Shown here one piece after another: positions 1 through 10,119 of a stretch of DNA of 64,000 nt. A program made the position numbers and the translations under genes. Numbering within the stretch: position 1 is the stretch's first letter; the number at the start of each line of letters is the position of its first letter. The notes under the pieces were generated by a model that was not told where the DNA came from, ran no database searches, and saw only the letters and a list, made by a program, of their open reading frames with translations. The DNA lies in the NCBI GenBank assembly GCA_001970955.1, contig MPUH01000120.1, positions 1 to 64,000 of the forward strand, written 5' to 3'. This DNA is from Stentor coeruleus (lineage: Eukaryota > Ciliophora > Heterotrichea > Heterotrichida > Stentoridae).

Positions 1-256
1 GATAAGAAGAAGGATACTTAAAATTTATAAAATTACTTTATAACTATGAAATATGATGCTATATTGAAGATATAACATATACAAATCTAATTAATGTCTG
101 AATACATAAAATTTTCTTTCATGGCTATCATACTCATAGTTTTTTTTCTTTAGCTGCTGCAATTTATTATTTGGTAAGTTTAATCTTGAAAAGAATCAGC
201 AAATATAAATAACTACATTAAGAACTTTTTATAATCACTTCTAGTATATTACTAAA
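1..256. other. AT-rich left edge, no gene seen
   Basis: No frame with protein-like composition was recognised on either strand. It lies downstream (3') of the minus-strand pseudogene that ends near 257. Confidence 0.4.
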
Positions 257-1020
257 TTACTTATTTTTTTCCCTTGAGTTTCTCATTGCTTTAAGGATTT
301 CTATTTGTTCTTGCAGTTTTTGATATCATTTGAATAAGTTTCTTTCATATCTTTGATAATAAAATCATATTCTAATTTCAATTTCTTTTTCTCAAGCAAC
401 CACTTTGACTTTTCATTTTGCAACTGCTTGTTTTGTTCTACTAATTCTTCAAGCTTTTTATCATGCTCTGATTGTTTTTCTCTAATCTTAACTTTAACTT
501 TTTTCTTAAAATAATTAAAATCAACTCTGTTTTCATCATTTTTTATTGAATCTACAGATTTTTGAAGGTTTTCCAGTTCTTGCTAGATTGCTTTTCCCTG
601 GCCTCAGCTACTTTGGCTCTATTTAGCAAGTCCATCTGATTTTCTCTTTATTCATTATCTATTTTTTCTCTCAATTCTGCATTTGATTTATCTGAATTCA
701 TCAGCTTACTTTGAGTTTCACACTTCACCCTTCTTTGAGGTTTTCAATTCTCCCTTCATAATTCTTTAATGCTTTAATTTTTTCTTCATTTTTTTCGTTA
801 ACAAGCTATTTTTCTGCAGAAATTTTAGCAAGTTCTGCATTTTTTTAATCTAATCTATATCTGAGAATTGATATTTCAGCCTCAGTTGCAAAGCCTTGAG
901 GCACCTCTAGTGCTGCTTTTAATTTTTCCATTTCCCTTTCATGCTAGAGATTTTTTCTGTATTGTGTGATATTTTCTTTTTAAAAAAAATCACGTTTTTT
1001 CTCAATACCATAGTTAAAAC
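257..1020 (-). pseudogene. decayed coiled-coil protein gene with stops at glutamine-like positions
   Basis: Read on the minus strand, this stretch gives highly charged heptad-like sequence (for example HEREMEKLKAALEVPQ and KLEELVEQNKQLQNEKSKW), ending with a natural-looking tail and TAA at 257-259. It is not one open frame. Three frame changes are needed, each in or next to a short A run, and six in-frame stops occur (three TAA, three TAG, no TGA). All six stops sit where glutamine would fit, such as RLD*KNAEL and AI*QELEN. The parent protein was probably a long coiled-coil cytoskeletal protein; no specific family is recognised. A weaker continuation may run to about 1190. It is most simply a pseudogene that gained C-to-T changes in CAA/CAG codons. 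The alternative, a fragment from a ciliate that reads UAA/UAG as Gln, cannot be excluded by eye. Confidence 0.6.
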
Positions 1021-1248
1021 CCTTACTCAACTTACAAAAAATCCTATTCCCATATCTTAGCCTTCATCACAACCAAAATCAATACCTTTTTCTACATAAA
1101 AATTCAATTCCCTTCATCAATCCCAATAAAAATTCCTCTATCAAACTTCATATTTATCTATAATTACAAACCCATCTATACAATCATCATGGCAATCCTA
1201 TACTACAAAATAAAATATCTTTTCATTACAAATAACTTTAAATGAAAA

Positions 1249-3030
1249 ATGCTTATAGAAAATATGCAAAAACTTCGAATTTTATTCCTTGGAGATGAGC
1301 AAGTTGGTAAGACTTCAATAATCAGATGTTACGTGACACAAAGTTTTCCAACTGATGTTCCAATGTGTAACCCACCAATATCAATCCCCCCTGAGCTATC
1401 TTTTTCTAAAGCTTCATTGACTATTATAGACTCTTATTGTATTTTTTATTTAGATCGAAAAGGACAAGATACTGAGAATATTGTTAGGGAAATACAAAAA
1501 GCGAATATAATTATCTTAGTTTTTGATGTCACAAGACCTGAAACTTTAAGAAGAGTAACTGGGTTTTGGTTACCACTTATTGGAAGCATAAGTAAAGTTC
1601 CTTGTATACTTGTTGGGAATAAAATAGATTTACCTAAATCAAGTAAAAACCTTGAAGAAGTTGGAAAGAGTATTACAGAACAATTTCCTTTGTGTCAGAT
1701 ACTTATTGAGACTACTGCGAAATCATATAATTCTATAGCGAAATTGTTTGAAATTGCAGAACAGTCAGTGCTTTTTCCTACAGCAGAACTGTTTGATCCG
1801 ATTACTTATGAATTAACTGAAGATTATATAAGAGCGATTAAGTTAATTTTCAGGCTTTGTGATGAAGATGGGGATATGAGGCTTAATAATGAAGAACTTG
1901 CGAAGTTTAATAAAGATGTATTTAAGATCGACCTTAGTGCTAGAGAAATTGAGAAAATCAAGAATATGATCAGAGAAAGTACTAGTGATGGAGTTGACCA
2001 TATTGGGGTAACATTATCTGGGTTTATAGCTATCAATAAAGTGTTTATCAAAAAACTCAAATCAAACAACTCGTGGATGATTCTCGAGCATTACAACTTT
2101 GATGAGCAGCTTGAAAGGAAAATCGAAATTTCAGTCAATGTTGAACCTGGGTATATCCTTGAGTTTTCTGATTTTGCTATTGACTTCCTTGTCCGTTTGT
2201 TTAAAAAATATGCAACACATAATATTCTTACTGAAGGGGGTATATTAGAAATATGTTCAACTATGAAATCTCTTCCTTGGCATCCAAAAAATTTCAGAGA
2301 TATGGTCCACTGTATAGATAATGGTCTTTCAGTATATGGTTGGTTATCTTTATGGCATCTTATGATGTATAAAGACCAAAAACATGCTTTAACATCATTA
2401 TTTTCCTTAGGCTACCCACAAAGTATTGTATCTGCCTATACAAAAATAGAAAAATCAAAGCTTTCACAAAGAAAACTACATGTTTGCTTAGTTGCAGGGA
2501 ATGAAAAAGTTGGAAAAAAACATTTGTTAAGAAAATTTTTATATAAACAAGCTGATGAACCTGTTTTAGATACAGTATGTGGGAGTATTGAAGAAACAGA
2601 AATTATTAACAATAGCACTTTTTTAATAATGACTAAAAGTGAAGAGGAAAAAGGACCTGATGTTGTGTGTATGGTATATAATGGTACAACAGTATCGCAA
2701 AGTTATATAAAGAAATTTGATTTAGATGAGAAAGTACCGAGGATATTAATGTTGAATAAAAATGATATGCTTGATCATGAAAGTGCTTATAGTTTTGCAT
2801 TAGAACTTGGATTACGCGAATGTCCACAGTTTAATCTTAAGTCTCAAAGGCCGGGATCATTGTTTAAACAACTTAAGGACTATGCTGTTGATCCAACTAA
2901 AGGGTCGATAAGGAGGATTAAAAATAGAGCGAGGCCTAAAGAACAAACCTCATTAGGAAAATGGATTTTTGCTGGTATTGGGATAATATCTATAGCATTA
3001 CTTATAGGGAATAAAGCCGTTAGGAAGTAA
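1249..3030 (+). CDS. MIRO: Mitochondrial Rho GTPase (Miro)
   Basis: 593 aa, the family's normal size and domain order. The N-terminal Ras-like GTPase (about 8-175) has P-loop GDEQVGKTS, G4 GNKID and G5 ETTAKS; the DxxG switch motif is not recognisable, as is common in Miro N domains. An EF hand follows with calcium loop DEDGDMRLNNEE near residue 204. The second, hidden EF-hand region near 325-345 has lost its acidic loop residues. A second GTPase-like domain (from about 412) starts with GNEKVGKK. The C-terminus has one hydrophobic segment (about 567-590) ending in RK, the tail anchor of the outer mitochondrial membrane. Miro links mitochondria to microtubule motors and ER contacts. Another ATG, five codons downstream, is an equally possible start. 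Confidence 0.93.
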   Translation: MLIENMQKLRILFLGDEQVGKTSIIRCYVTQSFPTDVPMCNPPISIPPELSFSKASLTIIDSYCIFYLDRKGQDTENIVREIQKANIIILVFDVTRPETLRRVTGFWLPLIGSISKVPCILVGNKIDLPKSSKNLEEVGKSITEQFPLCQILIETTAKSYNSIAKLFEIAEQSVLFPTAELFDPITYELTEDYIRAIKLIFRLCDEDGDMRLNNEELAKFNKDVFKIDLSAREIEKIKNMIRESTSDGVDHIGVTLSGFIAINKVFIKKLKSNNSWMILEHYNFDEQLERKIEISVNVEPGYILEFSDFAIDFLVRLFKKYATHNILTEGGILEICSTMKSLPWHPKNFRDMVHCIDNGLSVYGWLSLWHLMMYKDQKHALTSLFSLGYPQSIVSAYTKIEKSKLSQRKLHVCLVAGNEKVGKKHLLRKFLYKQADEPVLDTVCGSIEETEIINNSTFLIMTKSEEEKGPDVVCMVYNGTTVSQSYIKKFDLDEKVPRILMLNKNDMLDHESAYSFALELGLRECPQFNLKSQRPGSLFKQLKDYAVDPTKGSIRRIKNRARPKEQTSLGKWIFAGIGIISIALLIGNKAVRK

Positions 3031-3275
3031 GCTATTAATAACTTTCTAAAGTTAATAGACTTTAATGTATTTTTTTTTGATACGGTTTTAATGATAATTA
3101 TTAGGGAAATTATGTATAGGTTTATGATTAAGATTTTCCTTGAAATAGAGAAAATGTTGAACATTGAAGTTTAGGGAAGAAAAACTGAATTCGCATCTTA
3201 GCCGATTTTATTTTTATAAATACTTACCGTCTTGATTAATTTCATATAATTTATATTATTATTTAAGGTAAATTC

Positions 3276-4661
3276 ATGCAAGCTCAAGCATATTTTTACG
3301 ATCTCTTAATTACTTCTTCCAACACCTTATTACAAAAAGATATACTTCACTCAGGGAAATTTCTATCTCCACAAGTTCGTCAGAGTCTGAAAAACTATAA
3401 AAGAAGTATAACAGAAGTCAAACTAAAAACTATAGATAAAAACCCTAGTGAACAAAGCTTAGGACCAGGAAGATATTATACCCCAACACCTCCTATAGTC
3501 CCAGCATTTAAATTTTCTATAGCTCCAAGATTTAGGTTGGAAAATGATTCTCCAATAAGTATTAGCATGAGTAGTGGGCATTTATCTAGTAAATCTCCAT
3601 TGCCAGCTATTCAAAGATCATTAATAACAATCACATCACAGAAAAAAAGACTTAAAAAAAACTATGATATAGAGAAGATGATTAAAAAACAGACTAAAGA
3701 ACTTTTGTATAATCAAAGAAAAGAGATGATAATGAAAAATATTAAAGAAAAAGAACAAAGGGCTGAGTATAGAAAAAACGCGAAAGTTAAAGACCCATTG
3801 TGTAAATTTTTTACTAATTTGATAGTTTTGGTACTGACGACTAGGATTTATTATAAAAAGTTTGATGGTGTGAAGAGGTATAAAGGGAAAATTACCAAGT
3901 TTTTAGAGTTTCTGAGAATTATATCAAGAGCGTTAGGGAAATTTAAATTAAACGGTAAAAGACAGCAAGTAAAATCAGCTTGGAAGTCATTAAAAACACT
4001 CTTACCTTATTATATAAGGATCTGGAAAAGGAAAAGATTTTCACATTTCAACAAAATTATATACAGTTTTTTCTCAATTTTTACTAAAAGGAAAACTTTC
4101 ACACTTTATTTTTATTTACTAAAAAACAGAATAGCTTTATTGCAAAAAAACATTAGAAACTTTGCAGCTTGCTCATCAGCTAGAAGAGAAGGATTAGAAA
4201 TTATGTGGAATAATTTAAATAAAAAAAAAATTCAAATACCAAATGAAGTTAGAGATTTCTTTATTAGTAAACATATTAGAGAAAAATTAATGGATCAATA
4301 TTATGCTGTGAATAAAGATAAAAAAATTATGATGTTATTAAATGAAAATAAGCATGAAGAATATTTAGATGAAATGATGAGGATTAATCATAAAGTTTTA
4401 CCTTTGAAAATGTTTTCAAAAAAAGATGTGCTAGGACTCATATCTTCAGCTTATGCCTGCAAAGCTGTTTGGGATAAATTCAAAGATAAAGGAATAGTAT
4501 ATTCACAGATAATGACTAATGGACCTAAGCCAATAAAAAAATTTCAAAAAAAAAGTATTCTTCCTAAGAAAAAAAAGAATCTTCCGACTGCAAATCAATT
4601 CTCTGCTAAACCTCTTAGTTTAATTTCAAAAAAACCTAAATTCATTGACAGTAGCAAATAG
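3276..4661 (+). CDS. basic PG-repeat-like protein, function unknown
   Basis: 461 aa, very basic, without membrane segments. Near residues 65-90 it has a GPGRYY...PAFKF stretch that resembles one sperm-tail PG-rich (SHIPPO/STPG) repeat, a motif common in axonemal and microtubule-associated proteins. The middle (about 130-330) is Lys/Arg-rich helix with several aromatic positions and could be coiled coil or microtubule-binding. The C-terminal 60 residues are Lys/Pro/Ser-rich and probably disordered. Same strand as the Miro gene, 245 bp downstream. A ciliary or cortical role is an inference from one weak motif. The gene itself is convincing from length and codon composition. Confidence 0.72.
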   Translation: MQAQAYFYDLLITSSNTLLQKDILHSGKFLSPQVRQSLKNYKRSITEVKLKTIDKNPSEQSLGPGRYYTPTPPIVPAFKFSIAPRFRLENDSPISISMSSGHLSSKSPLPAIQRSLITITSQKKRLKKNYDIEKMIKKQTKELLYNQRKEMIMKNIKEKEQRAEYRKNAKVKDPLCKFFTNLIVLVLTTRIYYKKFDGVKRYKGKITKFLEFLRIISRALGKFKLNGKRQQVKSAWKSLKTLLPYYIRIWKRKRFSHFNKIIYSFFSIFTKRKTFTLYFYLLKNRIALLQKNIRNFAACSSARREGLEIMWNNLNKKKIQIPNEVRDFFISKHIREKLMDQYYAVNKDKKIMMLLNENKHEEYLDEMMRINHKVLPLKMFSKKDVLGLISSAYACKAVWDKFKDKGIVYSQIMTNGPKPIKKFQKKSILPKKKKNLPTANQFSAKPLSLISKKPKFIDSSK

Positions 4662-5167
4662 AGATTTCTATATTGAAAATTTGATTAAAAATCAATAAAA
4701 TAATTCCAATATTGAATCTATTATCTAAATATTTAACACCTAAAGCACATTTTTTTTAATATTTTTACTTAATCTTCAACTTTCTCACTTACTAAAATTA
4801 TAAATCCCAATCTTTATCAAATCATCCTTATAACAACATATTTATAACTAATCAACATTATAATTACTCACAAATAATCTCAACTATTNCCATTATAATT
4901 TCTCACAAATAATCTTAACTATTTTTGTTGAAAATATAATAAATATCTATATCAAAATCGCATTAAAATATCTTCTTATATTTCTTTAAATATAAAAATC
5001 ATTACCTTCCAACCTAAATTTTAATCACAAAATATTTTCAAATAAATTTTCCTTAACCGCATCTTAAATCAAAAAAAACTTTCTAGATCCTAAATCATAT
5101 CATCGTTAAAAAAATCCTCAATAAATTTCTCACATAATCCATATAAACTTACATTCATAATATAATT
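4662..5167. other. AT-rich intergenic stretch, C-rich and G-poor on + strand
   Basis: No coding frame was recognised. The plus strand is C-rich and almost lacks G over about 4730-5160, the pattern seen upstream of most genes here. One N-joined duplicate lies inside (4856-4923). Confidence 0.5.
4856..4923. repeat. N-joined direct duplicate (assembly overlap)
   Basis: The 33 bp at 4856-4888 and 4891-4923 are the same except for two bases, with a single N at 4889. The pattern matches seven other N positions and is read as an unmerged overlap of two contig ends, probably allelic. Confidence 0.8.
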
Positions 5168-6298
5168 ATGGAAGAAGATTCAGACGATGATTTCTGGGGA
5201 GATCTTGATAAGAAACCAGCTTTGCTTAATACAACCAATTATTCAAAAAAAATCACAAGAAGCCCAACTATGAGGTCACCCCTTGAGCGTAGAAGGACTT
5301 TAGTTCAAGCATTTGAATCTCCAGAAACAAAACTCATGTCAGTTTATCAAGGCACTTGGGAGAGAGAAAAAATTGAAAAAACTATTGAAAGAATAAAACA
5401 AGCTAATCAAGAGTACTTAAAAAATGTTAAAATCACTGTGAGAAACCAAACTAAAAAAGAACTCAGAGCTGCTGTGCTAGAAATACAAGCACAATTTCAG
5501 TTGGAAGTCTTTACTATAAAGCAAGACCACGACAAAATGAAAGAGGAAATATCGAGTAAAAACAGAGAGATATATGGATACGGCCAATACAACATAGACC
5601 AAAACTCGCTTATTTTGAATCACCAGATGAAAAATCCTGATTTCATCAAAGTCAAAAAAGACAAAAGCGACCGTGAAATAAACGAACTAAAATCCTTAAT
5701 AAACGTCTACAAACTCCAACTTGATGCAATAAAAGAAATCACAGCCGAATACAACAAAGAAGCCCAACAAGCTCTACAAAAAGTTAAAGAAGTCGATAAC
5801 GAAATCCAAAAAATCAACACAGCCCATCAGTTAAGTATGCAAATGCTCCGTCAAGCTATCGGTTCTCAAGAAGAAGAAATCATTCAAGAAAAGCAAAAAA
5901 TCCAAGACGAATTCGACAGTTTTAAAACAAAAATTTCCCAAGAAATCGAAATACGTAACTTACTAGACTTAAGGCAACAACAATTTATCCAAAGCCTTCA
6001 AAACGAAATAAAAGATGCGAAAATCATATTACAAAACCCAAGAATGCGAGTTAGAGTGCATGAAAAACTTAAAGAAAACTCTGGGGACTCAAGAATCAAT
6101 ACAAGTTTACCTAAAATTCAAGGAAAAGATAAAAATAGTGAATATAGAACTTCGAGTACTGGAAGGGTTAATATATCAACAGAAATGCAAGGTGGGGATA
6201 ATTTAGCGAATAATACTATATCAAGTCCTCGAGATAAGTTTCTCTCAGCATTTCCTCGGACTACAAAAAGCCGAGGACAGAACAGTTTTATTTATTAG
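5168..6298 (+). CDS. coiled-coil protein, function unknown
   Basis: 376 aa. It begins with an acidic patch (MEEDSDDDFWGDLDKK), then a Ser/Arg/Pro stretch with possible phosphorylation sites, then a long charged coiled coil (about residues 65-300, with repeated Q/E/K heptads) and a Ser/Thr-rich disordered tail. No catalytic domain or membrane segment is seen. Its TAG stop is only 23 bp from the end of the convergent WD40-channel gene. Composition suggests a cytoskeletal or basal-body structural protein, but no named family is recognised. Confidence 0.75.
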   Translation: MEEDSDDDFWGDLDKKPALLNTTNYSKKITRSPTMRSPLERRRTLVQAFESPETKLMSVYQGTWEREKIEKTIERIKQANQEYLKNVKITVRNQTKKELRAAVLEIQAQFQLEVFTIKQDHDKMKEEISSKNREIYGYGQYNIDQNSLILNHQMKNPDFIKVKKDKSDREINELKSLINVYKLQLDAIKEITAEYNKEAQQALQKVKEVDNEIQKINTAHQLSMQMLRQAIGSQEEEIIQEKQKIQDEFDSFKTKISQEIEIRNLLDLRQQQFIQSLQNEIKDAKIILQNPRMRVRVHEKLKENSGDSRINTSLPKIQGKDKNSEYRTSSTGRVNISTEMQGGDNLANNTISSPRDKFLSAFPRTTKSRGQNSFIY

Positions 6299-6321
6299 TT
6301 GAGGGTTTTTATTATTATCTA

Positions 6322-9300
6322 TTATTTTTTTTCTTTAAGTTCACTTTTAACTGATGCGATGTCATGTTTAAGTTGTTTGAGTTCTGCTTGGATTTCACTA
6401 CGAAATGAACGGAAATCTGTTTTAATACCTAAGATAAGTTCGATTGCCCCATCATTTTTGTTTCCAACGTTTTTACTAGAGTAATGATTTACTGTGTGGC
6501 TGAGCTTTTCGAGATAACGTTCGTTGATTTTAGATTTTATGTCAAGGTCGCATACAGCGTGGAAGATGGTTTTGGCATCTTTTTCGAAACCTTTGTGCTT
6601 TTTGTATGCACCTGCTACGTTACAAGAAGTTAGGAATTGCTTGTGACCGGATTTACGGTTCCAGAATGTTATGCTGTCTACTTCGAGGATAATATCAGCT
6701 AGTTCTTGCATATCAACAATATCAAGATGCCCTCTAACTCTTTCATAAGTATCACTAATAAGGCAAATTAATAAATTCAGTAAAATCAAAGTATTTGCTA
6801 AGGAAATCCCAAAAAATATCACATACTTCAAATCTGTATTTCGATAAAAATCCCAACCTCCATAAGCAATTGAATATGTTGACAACAGCCAATCTCCAAA
6901 ATCCTCTCCATTAGCATTTGAATAAAAAGTAAAAGTAGCTCCAAGCGTTGACATAAAAAACAATATAAGAAAAGGTTCAAGATCTTTAATAACTTCTATA
7001 ATCATATGAATCAAATATCTTGTCCCATCAAATATCCTCAAATATCCAACAAGTCTTGTCCACATAACTAACGTCAAAAGCATCAAAAGCACATCTTCAG
7101 TAACTCGATTCGCATTAGCCAAAGATATAGCAGCATGTGTATACATAATAATAATCCTACTAGCATCAAGCATATTCCACACATCAGTAAAATAAGACTT
7201 TAATCCAGACAGAGCTTGTGATAATTCATAAAGTAAAAAGCATGAATTGATTATAATCTCTATAACAAGTAAAGCAATATTATCTCGATCATAAATTGTA
7301 TGAACAATAACTATAAAAACTAAAGCCAAATAAATACAAGCTTGTAAAATTAAAACCCAACGGATTTGTCGCCATTTATATTTAAGTACAGCTTTGATAA
7401 ACTCGGTTCTATAAATTTCTAGGTTTGTGCATTTAAGTAAAGAACGCATAAAAGTCATACAATCTTTAGAACCAGGACTAAGGTCAATAGCGATCATACT
7501 TCTCCTGAACTCAATTTCTGAATCAGTAAGATTTTGAGCTGTGCCTGTTTTAACTGGGATAAAAAGTGATGGGTTGATTTTTTGAGTATCTGACATAAGG
7601 ATCATTGGTGGGTGTTTTTTAAATGTGCCAAATGTTGGTAAACCTAAATCATCAACAATAGGAAAAGAAGCATTATATAAAATATGCAAAGAAGGTAAAC
7701 TACTTTTGTTTAATATTGGTAGTAAATCTTTGAGATATTCAAATATATGGGGTTGTTGGAAAATATGTTCAGCTGAGAACATTTTGATAAGTATTTCAGC
7801 GCAGATTTTGCTTTTACGGAACAAAGCTATTGATAAAGGAGTTTCACCTGATTTGGTTTGGAAGAACTTAGCCCCATCTTGTATTGCTGATTTAAGCATT
7901 TTGTTATGACTAGCATATGTGAGTATATGCAATATAGATAAATTATAAGAACATATAAAATATTTCGCAAAAATCGTTTTCTTTTGTGACTTGTCATTAT
8001 TCAGTATTCTATTAATCATAACTTTAAACAGATATGAATATGCATAAGGAAGTACAGTTAATGAAGATTCTTTATTCAAAGGAGTTTTTACCATATGTAT
8101 TTGGTTTTTAGAACTAAAAGCTAACCATTGATTATCAGGTGAAACACACATAGCATTTACTTCATTTTGTTCATATAAAGTTATAAGTTCCTGTTTATCT
8201 GGTAAACTCCACATTTTAATATATTTTTTATCGACTTGTAAAAACATGTACATTGAATCAGATGTCACTGAGACTTTAAAAACTTCTTTTTTACAAGGCA
8301 AAATATATTCACATTCCAAACCTGGATAACTCCATATTCGCACAGTCTTATCAAGACTTCCTGTTATGATCCTTTCTGTTGTAACTAATTCATCAGGATC
8401 TGAACTTTCACTTTCTAAACTGCTCAACTGTTTTGCCCCTTTGACTTTTGACCTTGAATATAACGTGTATTTATAATGCCTACTATTTACAAAGCATATC
8501 GATGTGATTTCTTCATCATGGTTATCATTAGAAACTATAAAACTTTTATTGTTTATATCCCATAAAAGGACATTTTTATCTTTTCCACCAGAAATTATAT
8601 GATTAAAATCATTACTAATAACAACACAAGAAACTTTTTCAGTATGTCCTTTAAATATATATTCACAGTCAAAAGTTTCTAAGTTCCACATACGAACTGT
8701 TTTATCAATACTCCCTGATATTAAAATTTTATCTTTTGGGTCTATAGCTAAACATGTAACAGCTTCATCATGTCCATGAAGAGTTTCTGAAGCTTTTTCT
8801 GTTGATAAATCCCATATAATAATGTTTTGATCTTGACTTCCTGATATACAAATCCTTGAGTCATTAGTAAAAATTGAAGTATAAACAGGTCCTTTATGAC
8901 CTTTGAGAATACCTTCACAATCTTCAACCCCAAGGCGCCATATGAAAATTGTATGATCTTCACTAGCTGAAGCCATCATTTGACTATCAGGAGAAATACT
9001 CAAACTATATATCCTCCTAGCATGACCATCTAAATATTGAATCTCAGGGTTTTCACTAAGTAAAGATATTTGCACAGAGCCATCTCGAGCTCCAGAGACT
9101 ATATATTTATTGCTACTACTAATACACACTGAATTTACTGTGCTTTTATGACTAGTAATTGACACTTCAGGCATATTACCTTCTATTGACACAATACCTA
9201 AATCCCCATTATACTTACCAAAAATAACAAAAAGATTATCTGTTGTTATAGCCAATGAATATATTGTCTCACTACATTCTGCTAATATTGACACTTGTTT

Positions 9301-10041
9301 ATATGTTGATAAATCCCATTTACGAATCATATGATCCATACCTGTTGATACTAAAAATTGCCCATCATTTGTCATTGCCATACTATATACAGGCCAATTA
9401 TGTCCTTCTAATTTAATTTCTTCTCTATGTTCTGTTATATTCCATAATCTGATTATATTGTCGCTACATCCAAGTATAAGGAAATTATTATCATTTGTTA
9501 TACATATTGCGTATGAGTTTTTTTCAATACTTCTTATCACATTTTTTTGCATAAGATTTTGCAAATCCCAGATTCGGATTATATTGTCGATTGACCCTGA
9601 GACTAAAAGGGTGTTATCTTTACTTATGGCCATTGAAAGAATTTTATCTTCGCTACCTTTAAGTATAGATTTCTGTTTTTTTTCAATGATGTCCCAGAGT
9701 ATTATAAGTTTGTCATAGCTTGCTGAGATTATACAGTCATTGTTGTTTGTTACAAGAAGGCATTTAACTTCAGCTTTATGACCTTTGAGGACTATACATG
9801 TTTCAAATTCTTCATCTGTAGTTACTATGCTTATTAATTGAACTTCACCATCTTCAAGACCTACAACTGCAAATTTTTCATCTGGGGTTATTGTCACACA
9901 CTTTATTTCGCAGTTTAGAGATACTTGAGAATTTTTTATTTGTGGACTAACAGCTTTGAGATATGATAGTTTACCTTCAAAGCCAGAACCTTCGTTTAAT
10001 GAACTTTGCTTTACAAGGATTGAAGATTGTCTCTTAGACAT
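6322..10041 (-). CDS. WD40-repeat / ankyrin-like / ion-channel fusion protein
   Basis: 1239 aa. Residues about 45-670 are a long run of WD40 repeats (roughly a dozen or more, with typical LVSGSIDNIIRIWD and SASYDKLIILWD units), enough for two beta-propellers. A short ankyrin-like stretch (GETPLSIALFRKSKICAEIL) lies near 720-750. Residues about 885-1100 hold six hydrophobic segments in ion-transport (PF00520, TRP/polycystin-like) layout. The last helix, before ISDTYERV, resembles the S6 end of TRP channels, and the S5-S6 stretch contains TYSIAYGGWDF as the likely pore region. The C-terminal 35 residues form a coiled coil that could tetramerise the channel. Probably a membrane cation channel with a large cytoplasmic propeller sensor. 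It shares a 78-bp divergent region with the EF-hand-like gene at 10120. Confidence 0.85.
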   Translation of the reverse strand: MSKRQSSILVKQSSLNEGSGFEGKLSYLKAVSPQIKNSQVSLNCEIKCVTITPDEKFAVVGLEDGEVQLISIVTTDEEFETCIVLKGHKAEVKCLLVTNNNDCIISASYDKLIILWDIIEKKQKSILKGSEDKILSMAISKDNTLLVSGSIDNIIRIWDLQNLMQKNVIRSIEKNSYAICITNDNNFLILGCSDNIIRLWNITEHREEIKLEGHNWPVYSMAMTNDGQFLVSTGMDHMIRKWDLSTYKQVSILAECSETIYSLAITTDNLFVIFGKYNGDLGIVSIEGNMPEVSITSHKSTVNSVCISSSNKYIVSGARDGSVQISLLSENPEIQYLDGHARRIYSLSISPDSQMMASASEDHTIFIWRLGVEDCEGILKGHKGPVYTSIFTNDSRICISGSQDQNIIIWDLSTEKASETLHGHDEAVTCLAIDPKDKILISGSIDKTVRMWNLETFDCEYIFKGHTEKVSCVVISNDFNHIISGGKDKNVLLWDINNKSFIVSNDNHDEEITSICFVNSRHYKYTLYSRSKVKGAKQLSSLESESSDPDELVTTERIITGSLDKTVRIWSYPGLECEYILPCKKEVFKVSVTSDSMYMFLQVDKKYIKMWSLPDKQELITLYEQNEVNAMCVSPDNQWLAFSSKNQIHMVKTPLNKESSLTVLPYAYSYLFKVMINRILNNDKSQKKTIFAKYFICSYNLSILHILTYASHNKMLKSAIQDGAKFFQTKSGETPLSIALFRKSKICAEILIKMFSAEHIFQQPHIFEYLKDLLPILNKSSLPSLHILYNASFPIVDDLGLPTFGTFKKHPPMILMSDTQKINPSLFIPVKTGTAQNLTDSEIEFRRSMIAIDLSPGSKDCMTFMRSLLKCTNLEIYRTEFIKAVLKYKWRQIRWVLILQACIYLALVFIVIVHTIYDRDNIALLVIEIIINSCFLLYELSQALSGLKSYFTDVWNMLDASRIIIMYTHAAISLANANRVTEDVLLMLLTLVMWTRLVGYLRIFDGTRYLIHMIIEVIKDLEPFLILFFMSTLGATFTFYSNANGEDFGDWLLSTYSIAYGGWDFYRNTDLKYVIFFGISLANTLILLNLLICLISDTYERVRGHLDIVDMQELADIILEVDSITFWNRKSGHKQFLTSCNVAGAYKKHKGFEKDAKTIFHAVCDLDIKSKINERYLEKLSHTVNHYSSKNVGNKNDGAIELILGIKTDFRSFRSEIQAELKQLKHDIASVKSELKEKK

Positions 10042-10119
10042 TTATATCAATTTGATGTAAATTATTGCCTTTAAGTTTTTAAGGGTATTTATTAGACTTA
10101 AGTTATTTATAAGATTATA
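10042..10119. promoter_or_regulatory. 78-bp divergent spacer between two start codons
   Basis: It separates the ATG of the minus-strand WD40-channel gene from the ATG of the plus-strand EF-hand-like gene, so both promoters must lie within or overlap it. No known motif was recognised. Confidence 0.45.
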
